Shown here in pieces: positions 23,001 through 32,894 of a stretch of DNA of 64,000 nt (positions are counted from its first letter, which is position 1; each line of letters starts with the position of its first letter). The position numbers and the translations under genes are program-made. The stretch covers positions 744,001 to 808,000 of the forward strand of contig JAKULF010000015.1 in NCBI GenBank assembly GCA_022661535.1, in the 5' to 3' direction. The stretch comes from Eutypa lata (Eukaryota; Ascomycota; Sordariomycetes; Xylariales; Diatrypaceae). The notes beneath the pieces are model-generated. The model searched no databases. It saw only the letters and a list, made by a program, of their open reading frames with translations, and was not told the DNA's origin.

Positions 23001-23950
23001 AAAGGAGTCTCACTGGACTTCAAGTCGCATTACGCCAAATAGTGACGTATCAGTTGTATGTGCTACTTTGTTACACATCGTGGTTGTGATGAGCTTCCCT
23101 ATAGTGCATCGAGATCGAGCGGCTCTACATGTAGCCAGTCAGCCAGTGAAAGGGGATTAGTTAGCTTTGGAGAGGATAACTTTGTAATTTCCAATCTTGC
23201 AGATACCTATCTAGTGTGCCTTGTCCCTCAGACGAGGAAGAGCCAAGCAGGACTAGCAGGCTAGGTGCTGTTCAATAGACGATACCAACGGGGGGGCTAA
23301 CTATGAACCTGCGGAATGACGTTGAAAGACTGACTACGTCGTATCTGGCAAGCTTTCTCCGCGGGCTACGAGTAAAGCTGAATATCTACTACCTATAATA
23401 TAGTTAGGCTTTAAAATCGTTCATTGTTGTGCGGAGCAAAAAAGACAAAAATGATTGTTGTCCCCCGGTATATTGAATGACTCATATCTTTCTTCTTCTT
23501 TCAATTCAATGGTCGCCGCAAGCGAGGACAAAGCGTTACTACGTAGAGCCAGCATGAATCAACACACCTACGTACGTAGCGGATCCTTCGTCTGCCAAAT
23601 CGCAGCCCCTCGAATTGCCACATATGGGAAATGATTACCCCATAACCAACCATATCACTACCATGTGGATGAAGAACGGGACCAGGCCTCCCATCGTCAT
23701 TAACTCACATTCTACATATAATAAAGAGACCTACGTATGTAGCTCGGGGGATCAGACAGATCAGCCAAAACACGCACATCAACAACTCACGGATAGACTC
23801 ATGTTCGATGCAGAGCACGCAAAGAAATCAGGTAACGAATAGCAGACGAAAACTCCAGATATATATATACATTTACGATGCAATTGTAGCCAGTTAGGTA
23901 GGTATGGTATGGTATCTACGCAATGAAAAATAACTATCTCCTTTTTGCAA
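20092..23950. other. Gene desert, 3.9 kb
   Basis: Long stretch with dense stops in all frames and repeated TACCTA/CCTAGG words (for example near 21005-21060). I see no coding exon chain, RNA gene or mobile element. Confidence 0.45.
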
Positions 23951-25587
23951 TCAGACGAACCCATCGAACCGCCTTCTCTCCTCGGACGGGCTCCGCACCG
24001 CCGCCGGAGCGGACACGGCCGGATTCGGCTCGTACAGGACATGGACCTCGCTGCGCCGGATGATGCCGTTGAACGGCAGCGCGGCGAAGGGCAGGGCCTC
24101 CATCATCTCATCATCGAACGCACCCAGCTCGGCCATGTGCTTGCTGGTACTGCTACCACTCCCACTACTACTACTCTTGTTATTGTGGGTATGATTACCG
24201 CCGCCGCCGCCGCCATGATTACTCGCCCTCTCGCACCGCGTCTGTGTCTTGATCGGCTGTTGGGATAGAGACTTGGCGCGGGTCAGCTTCGTCCTCGTCG
24301 TAGACGTCGCTGCCGATGTCCCGCCTCCGAGAACCCGGCGCGCCGTGGCGCCCTCGACCTGGTCGCGGTCGACGCCGCCGAACAGCCGTGGGAACCATGC
24401 CCGTAATAGGGGCCGCAGTGCGGGCGCCGAGGCTGTGATCAGCGCTAGGTTCGTCTCGATGGCCGATGTCGTGAAGCCCACGTTGCCGTCGGGGTCTATG
24501 CTCTGTAGGGGTGTGAACAGTCCCTGGACTAGGAGGACCATGCGGATGACGCTCGCGATTGTGACGCTGTGCGGGAACGGATTAGTTTCATGTTTCGTAA
24601 TTCCCATCTCCATCTCCATCCGTATCTCCTTCTCTCCTTTCTCTTCTACCTTCTGCTTTACGCTTGTTTTGGTTTTCGTTCTCGGGTTGAGAATCAGGGG
24701 GTTGAGGGAGAGGGAGGAGGCGGCCACTCACACGAAACCGAGCAAGAACAAGAACATGAGGGCGAGCTTGGTGCGCTGCGGGATCTTGAGGTTGAGGAAG
24801 ATGCGCAGGGGCAGGGCCAGGATCAGCAGGTCGGTCAGGATGTTGAAGGCGGACGAGGCCGTGAAGAAGACCCTCCGGTCGACGCAGGTCCCGGGCACGG
24901 CGAAGTCCCACACCTTGGCGATGGGCGTGCACTGGAAGACAATCACGAAGAAGACCGCCACCATGTGCGCGAGGTTCGCCGCGTTCAGCCACAGGATGTA
25001 CTGGCGCACGCCGCGCTTCTGCCCGAACAGCCGGAGCAGGAACAGCAGGATCGACGCCTTGACCAGCGCGAGGATCGGGTTGTACAGGAGCTGCACCGCG
25101 TAGTTCCACATCAGACCTACTCGGAAGTCGTGCGGGGGGATCTGTTCAAATGGGATCCCGACGTAGTTGGTTTTGATGACTTTTTGGACGGTTGGTTAGT
25201 TAGTAAGTTTGCCTTTCTCGATTTCGTATCTGTCCCCAGGGCTGCTAGGCTGCTAGGTAATGCATGCAAACTTACACATATAGCTGAAATATGTTTCTAT
25301 AATAGATAGAACCTGTTTTTCTTATGGTGAGCAGAGAGCTTCTTTGACGTCTTGGACACAGGGGATATGTACCATGGCCGTACACACCAGTCCATCATCT
25401 ATACCCAGGGGTTAGTGGATTTGCTTTGAAGAACTCGGGCTCAAATTGACTCACCCCAGCCAAACTGTCGTGACGAAGCTCGACCTGCGATCCGCACACC
25501 TAGAACGATTAAAGCCGCTATGGGGAAGACGAGGATGATGATTATTGTGATATTCTGTTCCGGACTCGATACATTTGGCGACGACAT
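23951..25587 (-). CDS. Fungal rhodopsin-like integral membrane protein, exon 2/3 junction unresolved
   Basis: Resembles the large fungal family of seven-helix rhodopsin-domain proteins often near PTH11-type receptors; individual functions are mostly unknown. Supported exons are 25455-25587 (first helix, IIIILVFPIAALIVLGV, then GWGDD), 24732-about 25179, and 23951-24566. The last intron (24567-24731) has a GTGAGT donor and CACAG acceptor and restores FLLGF-V-TIASVIR. Exon 3 has the family block LYNPILALVKASILLFLLRLFGQKRGVR and helices LAHMVAVFFVIVF and NILTDLLILALPLRIFL. The exon beginning at 25398 (DDGLVCTAMVHIP) must join exon 3 in phase 1, but the only phase 1 donors before its stop are weak. 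Helix 2 is therefore uncertain and the gene could be damaged there. The C-terminal 150 residues are disordered (Gly, Ser, Asn runs), as is usual in the family. Confidence 0.72.
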
Positions 25588-28524
25588 AGCGCCAGCGAAC
25601 CTCCGGGTACCCAGTTATAGAGTGCTGCTATATTGCGTAAATTTCGGGTAAAATTATTGTTGAATATTCCCTTGTCCCGATACAAGATGGATGACTATGG
25701 CGGCCGAATCAGTATGAATGAGAGGAAAAAGGGGGCAGTGCCAACAATTAGAATGAAGCATCCTAATTTCCATGCGAGCGGGATAGCTACTCAGATATAG
25801 AGAAAATGGGCAGACACATGACATACATGAGATGCGCAGTTCATCTCGTGGTTCACCAGTTGATGTTTGAACATTTTCGACGTATTTTCCTCAACTTGTG
25901 TGTGTCGAGTAGCCTGAACGACGACGTATGTAGCCGCGTGTGGCTAAATCAGGCCCATGTATCAGGATGCCGTCGCGACAACTTGCCACTAGGTCTAATC
26001 CTAAAAGTCTATCCGAGCTGTCAAAGGATGATCCTATGAAGCTCATTTGCCTTGTCCCGGCTGATCTGATCCGATCAGATCTGGGGTGCAGTCATTATAC
26101 AAGGGTTAGACTAGATGTGCCGCTGACTATAAGTGAATGTAGAGTTATGTAAGTCTAATTGTATTGAACTTCAACTCATTCTGTATACCAAATGCTCCAG
26201 TTTATTAGGGGCCTGGATATATAGATTACGCTTTTTAGTTTAACCAGCCGTCCCAGTGTCATGCAGGGGCACAGATTTCGATGATACCCTCGACTTCGAC
26301 ATATAGCGCGATGGCGGTAGTGCATACCTCTCAGATAGGTGCCATATAGATTGACATGAATGATGTAGTGGGTGACTCCAGATCTGCCTATAGTTCAAAA
26401 AAGTTGAGATGAAAACCCCTGTCATGAACCTAAAATCTATGAAGGGTAGCAGATCAAACACGAGAGACCCCCTAATCGGGAACATCAATCCCATGCAGAT
26501 CAAGCACTCTACGACGGTCCGGTCCGGCCAATGTTGAAGTGTATGATTCCTTCTCCGGCAGTGATTTGAGGAAAAAGACGTATTTAGAGAAATAGAACTC
26601 ATTGCCTCGACAGTGGAAGAAACCCCGTTACAGACCAATACATCCATCCATCCATCCACTAACGAAGGGTCGGGCAGACATAGGAAAGAGCCATGGCCTG
26701 GTTATACGATTACGAAGTAGACATAGTGAAGTTATTACACACCATTCGGTCCACGAAATTCGCCTACTTCAGCCTGTGCGGGTATTCTCACTGGAACCAT
26801 TGATAGGTAGGCCATTCTCCGTACGGGAAATTTTCGACACACGACCTGGGCAGTATAAAAACCCAATACTGGGGACAGTGAGCAAAGTCGAAACAAGGTG
26901 ACTTGGCTTTCGTCTGATGTCTGGGCATTCTGTGCCGATTCCGATACTAACTATTTTCCGCCTTCCTCTAGTTGTACAAACCTATGATGAGACAAACTGA
27001 AAGGTGACACCAAGCTAGCCAGGGCCTGCAGGGCCTGTTCAAGATGTCGCAAACCGGTCCTCAAATGGTATTCACTTGCGATAAAGTCGCGTAAGTCCAT
27101 GCATGGCCAGCAGAAGTTTCTAGATCCGCGAGTCAGTCAGTCGCCGATCCATTGCAGATGGATCGAGCTGCGGATCGGTGGTGGCGTAGAAGCTTACGTC
27201 GAAAACTGATCATATCATCGCAGAATCGGTAGGATACCCAACTGAATACCCAAAACAAAGTGGTTTGTCAGAGGTTTCACGTCGAATGCTGTGCATTCAA
27301 AAGGAACAATATCCGAGATAGATAGGGAAAGGGGATCCAAGCGTTCTGGAGTGTCTGCCTTCGGATGGTGGTTAGTCGTAGTGGCCACGTACGGCTGATA
27401 ATATAGTATCTGTTTCAACGTAGGAGACACCATTGGCTGACGTCTTGCCAGATGGGATGGTATTAAAATTCCGAAAAGGGAACCATCTATAGGATGTCAG
27501 TTCGTAGTCTTCTATTTCTGATTTGTTCCTACCTTGCCTTGGCTTTCCCTCCCCCAGAGCTAGATAGAACCCTGAGACACGGCATGTTGCATTATTGCTA
27601 CACAGCTCAAACAGGCCAAGACTTACTCACATGACTTTCCCGATAACATTGACTACTAGAGGCTAAAACCATATAAGTAATACATGAATGCCTGTGTTCA
27701 AGATGGTGTTCAATGAGATATGATATATGAGATATGATTGACAAAGTCTGCTTGTCCCTGAAAGCTTCTCTCCCAAACTTCCGTGGATAAAATGCTTTCC
27801 TGAGCTCCCCCAATCTTGTTCTTATGAAGTTATTGGCATCCTGAGTGTATAAGCAAGATACTGAGTTATATATAATGCCTTCACACCCTTGATGTGAACA
27901 CTGAAGCTTTCCGCCGGGATATCGGACCTTGCTTAGACGAACAGTTGGCTCTACATGTGTGTAGTGAGTTATGAGGTTATATATAAAGGAGAATATGCCC
28001 TTATCGATAACATGTAATCCCAATGTTTCCTTTCGAAAGTGATACTATAAATGAATCGTCATGTAGATACATATGTAGTATAGAGTAAAACCCTTGACGT
28101 CATTTATTACTGTACCTACATGTATGTAAGTGGTATAGCAAGGGTATACTTTCTCTCCTTAGGTAGGGCACGTTTATATCTACAGGCTTCTGTTCGTCGT
28201 TGGCTCTCAGGTTCTTAATTCTTAGTGGGGTAATTCCACTATACCGGGATTGACATGGATGGCTGGCTGGATGGGCATCAATTGAAACCCTTGCAACCCC
28301 AACCAAGTTCTTATCGATAGAAGCTTGTGCAACTCAACAATTTATTTTGTTTGACTATTTTTTGTATTTCTTGTCTTCAGAGCTCCCAATTCCCGCCTCG
28401 TTGTAGTCGTTGTTGTGTATCCTAGGTAGTCTCACTCAAGATATACATAGAGAGCTACACAGCCGAACTGTACAATTGCCCGGTACCGACGACTCGAATC
28501 GAAGTTCGAAAAAGAAGAGCAACA
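25588..28524. other. Spacer, 2.9 kb
   Basis: No confident gene. A possible tiny two-exon reading frame lies at 27044-27209 (see findings). A short (CATC)n run lies near 26641-26658. The stretch just upstream of PHS1 is likely its promoter and 5' UTR. Confidence 0.4.
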
Positions 28525-29510
28525 ATGCCTTCCGACGCAAAGAAGCCCGCCGCCGCCGCCAAGCCGGCATCCTCCCCCGTCAAGAACGGCTACCTGATCC
28601 TCTACAATGCCGTGTCGGCGGCGCTCTGGCTGACCGTCATGGTGCGGACCGTGGCCGCCACCGTCAACGGAGGCGGCTACACGTCCGTCTACGCCACGAC
28701 GGGCGAGTTCTGCAAGTGGACGCAGACGCTAGCGGGGATGGAGGTCCTGCACTCTCTACTCGGTACGTCGGTCATCATTCATTGATCCTCCCGCTCATCC
28801 GTCCAAGAATATAGTTCAAGAAGGGAAAAGGGGGAAGGGAGGGGCGGATGGGTTTGAACGGGGAGAAGACAAGAAGCGGTGGCAATGGCAATGGCAATGG
28901 CAAAGTCAGCTAACCTTTTTATTTATACAGGAGTCGTGCGCGCGCCCTTCTTCACGACCTTCATGCAGGTGTTCAGCCGGTACGCGATCGTGTGGGGGGT
29001 GACGGACCAGTTCCCGGGGCTCGCCCGGGCCAGCCCGGCGTACGCGTCGATGCTGGTGGCGTGGAGCACGACCGAGGTGATCCGGTACTCGTACTTCGCG
29101 CTGACGCTGGCGGCGGGGGGCAAGCCACCCGCCGCGCTGCACTGGCTGCGGTACCACGCCTTCTTCGTCCTGTACCCCGTCGGCATCTCCAGCGAGGCCT
29201 GGCTCATCTGGCGCGCCGTCGAGCCCGCCCGCGACGCCGTCCACCCGTACTACTCGACCGCCCTGTTCCTCTACGTCGTTACCATCTACCCGCCTTGTAA
29301 GTCTACTACTACCGCCACTACTACTACTACTACCATTACCACCACCACTGCTCGTCAAGTGTGTTTGAATAGAGAGGTTAGTGGGTAAATACAAGTATGC
29401 TAATAATCACTTGCACGTGTATAGCTGCGTACATCCTTTACACACACATGATGACCCAGCGACGCAAGGTCATGAAGGCCGCCAAGGCCCAGAACCAGAA
29501 GGCGCAGTAA
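28525..29510 (+). CDS. PHS1: Very-long-chain (3R)-3-hydroxyacyl-CoA dehydratase (PTPLA/Phs1)
   Basis: Third step of the ER very-long-chain fatty acid elongation cycle: it dehydrates 3-hydroxyacyl-CoA to trans-2-enoyl-CoA for sphingolipid and phospholipid synthesis. Exons 28525-28762, 28931-29296 and 29425-29510 give 229 residues, matching the family. Junction codons complete to G (G|GA) and S (T|CT). Membrane helices include YLILYNAVSAALWLTVMV, VLHSLLGVVRAPFFTTFMQ and ALFLYVVTIYPPSAYILYTHM. The catalytic pair of the family, Tyr and Glu seven residues apart, is visible as Tyr161 and Glu168 in LYPVGISSEAW. The upstream signature STTEVIRYSYF is also present. The lysine-rich C-terminus (RRKVMKAAKAQNQKAQ) fits an ER-retention-like tail. 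The second exon is markedly GC-rich. Confidence 0.95.
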
Positions 29511-29904
29511 AAGCTCGAACGACCTCACCTCATGGGACCACGAATGCTTGAAAGATTTATGATAGGGGGTAGGATATGGAGGGAACATGGGAGAGATATT
29601 GCTGTTCGAGGAACATTGAAATCATGAACAATGTAATTTCTAATCTATCTATGCCCGTCTGGGTGGGTGCGAGCTACGTACAGGATTCGTAGTTCCCGAG
29701 TGCGTGGTACTGAATATACATAAACATAAGTATCAGACAAAAGTCGATAGTGCGTGGGTATAACAAGCTATAGTGCATGCTTGTGAACAACACCCCTTTT
29801 GTGCATCGTAGATATTCATACAAAAAAGTGACGCAAGCATCCAGTATTTTCCGGATGTAGGAGCCTTGGAGATATTGGCATCGTCGTGGCGGTTAGTTAA
29901 TATA
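29511..29904. other. Short spacer between convergent PHS1 and hydrolase genes
   Basis: Only 394 bp separate the two stop codons. It must hold both 3' UTRs and polyadenylation signals, so overlapping transcript ends are possible. Confidence 0.5.
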
Positions 29905-31444
29905 TCAAATCAACGACTCGGCATGGTTCTCTAGCTCCCAATGATCACTCGACTGATACCATTCATTCCGTGTCCACTCCACGATAAGGTTCTTTGCATC
30001 TTCGGACAACTGCGTATAGCCGGGATTTTCTTTAGGCTCGAACATATCTACACCTAGGGGTCAGTCTAATCACACACAGACACCAGTTCGAAGATCCTTT
30101 TCTGCCGAAAATGATAGATAGGGTAGAATAGACTTGATCGGGGTGAATGAATACTCACTCATATGTGCCGTTGTCTCATCTTCCGCCTTATCATTGATGG
30201 CCTCCTTCCACACACCCACGCCCGTAGCGTTCTGCTGCTTCTTCGGGAGATTGCAGAACGTCCGTTGGTTGCCCATGACGAGGCCTACCGTGCTGATCTC
30301 CTTAGAGGCAGCCCCCTTGCCGAGCCGGGTGTATAAGTTGGCGAAGCCGACGCCGACCTCGTGACTTAGCCGCGCCATGGCGGCGACTCGCCCCCTCACT
30401 AGAAAATAAACGCCTAGAGTTAGCCTGCTGCTTATTTTTATTTTTTTTCTTCCAAATTTTTTTTCGAAATTAAGAGATGTGATGACGATTTGGGGGGGGG
30501 GGGGGGATGATGAATCTTTAAGGGCATCACTCACATTCCTCCCCGCGCGCTAAACACCCAACAAACTCAAGGTGCGAGCCGACCCAGGACCAGCCCTCGC
30601 CGATATGCTGGCGGTTGACGTAAGCGGCAGCGCCACCAGCAGCAACCGCAGCTCCAGCGGCTCCGGCATACATGGCGATCTTGCCCCAGTTCCCCCAGGG
30701 GCTTTCCTTCTCGTCCCTTTTTTTCTCTTCGGGCGGCGGCGGTGGTGCGGGTAACGCCGCAACCGGTTGTTTTTGCTGCTGCTGCTGCTGCTGTTGGTTG
30801 CTGTTACCAGCACCGAACAACATGCCCGAAAGGCCGCTCAGCTGCGTCAACGCCGCGGCCGCCTTATTGTAGTGGCCCTCTGCGCCGTGGGCGACGACGC
30901 CGGGCGCGATGCCCAGGTAGGGGGTATCGAAGGCGAGGACGCCCTGGATGTAGGGGAACATAAGGCCGTTGAAAGCAGCATCTCCGTACTCATCGCCGTT
31001 GCCCCCTCCTTCTCCTTCTTCCTCGTCACCGCCACCACCAGCATCACTAGAAACGATGGGTTTCTCCGAAGCAATAGAGATGGCCGTCTCGGCGGCCACG
31101 ATGCCACCCATGGAGTGGCCGACCAGCACGACGCGGACGGAGGGGTCGACGGTGGGCGAGTGGGCGCCGTTGGCGACCTCGGCGTCGATGACGCGCTCGA
31201 GCAGCCAGTCCCGGAACCGGGCGACGCACTCGCGGAGGTCGCCGCGCGTCTCGTACTTGGGGTAGGTGACGGCGCGGACGTCGATGCCGCGGCCGCCGAG
31301 GGCGGCGCTCAGCAGGGCTTCCAGGTGGCGGGCGAACTCGGACCGCTCGCCGAAGGTGTCCTCGCTGCCCTTGAAGCCGTGGATGAAGCAGAGGAGTAGG
31401 GTCTTCTTCCCCTTTGGCGGCGCTAGTATCGTCGTCGTCGTCAT
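29905..31444 (-). CDS. Alpha/beta hydrolase, DUF676/lipase-like
   Basis: Exons 30535-31444, 30159-30398 and 29905-30047 give about 430 residues; phases agree at T|TG and A|AT. The N-terminus has a beta strand and oxyanion-loop-like KTLLLCFIHGFKGSEDTFG. The nucleophile elbow is VVLVGHSMGGIVAAE (GxSxG, Ser near residue 110). A later VLAFDTPYLGIAPGV matches the DUF676/PGAP1-like serine esterase pattern. An insert of Gly/Asp/Glu residues, an eight-Gln run and a Pro run interrupts the middle. It is followed by a hydrophobic Ala/Gly segment (IAMYAGAAGAAVAAGGAAAYV) that could be a membrane anchor. Exons 2-3 encode VGVGFANLYTRLGKG and a Trp-rich end (VEWTRNEWYQSSDHWEL). Substrate is unknown; a lipid or acyl ester is likely from the family. 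Upstream lie three tandem TGACGTG sites. Confidence 0.87.
30492..30506. repeat. Homopolymer of 15 G in hydrolase intron 1
   Basis: Fifteen consecutive G on the plus strand, so a poly-C tract in the transcript of the minus-strand hydrolase gene, inside its first intron. Length is likely variable and prone to sequencing error. Confidence 0.9.
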
Positions 31445-32894
31445 CGTACGTATCGTACGTGTCGTATCGCGTTCACGTCACGTCACGTCAAGGCCTCCTC
31501 CTCCCCATCGGGCGGTCTAGATACTTATGTATGTATGGGTGCTAAAGCTAAGTACTTAAGTATATATGGTATGAGTAATTGAGGTTGGTGGTAGGTAGAT
31601 ACCTAGTTTAGTTGGCGGTGGAGTGGGTGTAAGCGAGGCTGATCGACCGGCCGGCTGACTGACTGGCTGACAGTTGTCGAATGATGATACCCTCGTTACA
31701 TGCAACTCAACTTACGCTTACGACTACAATATGCATAGTTACATGAATGCGTAAACACTGGTCAAGGGTCGTTCTTTGCCATCCTATGACGACAACCGGA
31801 CTTCCAACGTCGACCCCGCTATTGTCAACGAACACCCCACTACCACCCCACGCTCAGCTTCTGTATCGCAAATGTGATTACTTCGTAACTAAATATAATA
31901 TGTACTACGTACTTAGGTATCTGTGTGAGCGAAGGTTAACAACATAACCGCTAGAATTACCTACGTAGGTACCTAAGCACGTACGCATGATCGGGTTGTG
32001 TTTTAATCAATTAATGTTTGTTCACGCCTAGGTATTTAACCCACCATTTGAGTGATAAATAGCGGGAACGTACAATATATTCTTCAACATGTATGTATAT
32101 GTATAAACTTATACATGCCCGTGTATGCAGGTCATCGTGCTTGTGCATGTGCAACATATTATGCCAGCCAACCAAGTATGTCATGCGCTGCAGGTCTAAG
32201 TTCGAGTCGCTGAAAGCTAAAAGGGGAGGGGGAGTTCGTAACCCGTGGGGGTTGCTATAGGAGCTGAGCTGCTGAGAGGTAGCTCTGCAAGAACTCTAGG
32301 TATTTGTGCTTCATGTCTGTTGCTTATTCAGTATACCTGCTGTGACACATATATGTATAGAAATAAGGTCTCTGTGTCGTTTATACGGAAAACATGCACC
32401 CCCAGTATTATTTAGGTTTACACTATATAAGGTATGTATGTATGTAGGTAGACAAGAATACCCCTGTACGGACCGAATGTTCATTCCGAGTGTGGCTTAT
32501 AGTCGTGTTATTATTGAGTCGAGAGAGCTATCTGCCATAAAAAAAAAAGACCCCTACCCGAGCTGAGCTCCTTCGACAAGACGCTACCTTAAATATGCAT
32601 AGAATAAGGGTTGGAGCAAAGAGAACTCCCGTACTCGCTATGTAAAAACCCCGGTTACATGCTCGAGAAATGGGCCGCTGAACCCTCCTAGTAGTAGTAT
32701 AATAATAACAATAATCGGTTGGCTTGTAATAGAGGCTCTTAAATATTTTTGCCAGAGCCAGTTATGCTGTCCTACTTCCGACTAAACAAAGTCTTGCACG
32801 CCGCCTTTATCCGTTCCTTTCCCCCAGTTCTAGTATTATTCGTATTTGGTTTCTTGGATTTTCGTGGCCGTCGTAGCTTTTTCAACCATCGTCG
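31445..32894. other. Spacer between hydrolase and stress-protein genes
   Basis: AT-rich, stops in all frames, TACGTAGGTACCTA-type words near 31960-31980. Apart from the sites just upstream of the hydrolase, no feature is supported. Confidence 0.45.
31474..31490 (-). promoter_or_regulatory. Tandem TGACGTG (CRE/ATF-like) half-sites
   Basis: Three overlapping TGACGT copies on the minus strand, about 30-46 nt upstream of the hydrolase start codon. TGACGT is the core bound by fungal ATF/CREB-type bZIP factors. Closeness to the start codon means they may lie in the 5' UTR instead of acting as an operator. Confidence 0.45.

Noticed and set aside
20092..23950. Possible RIP-mutated transposon in the gene desert
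   Set aside because: No transposase or reverse transcriptase remnant, no terminal repeats and no extreme TpA-rich block were visible; a RIP index was not computed.
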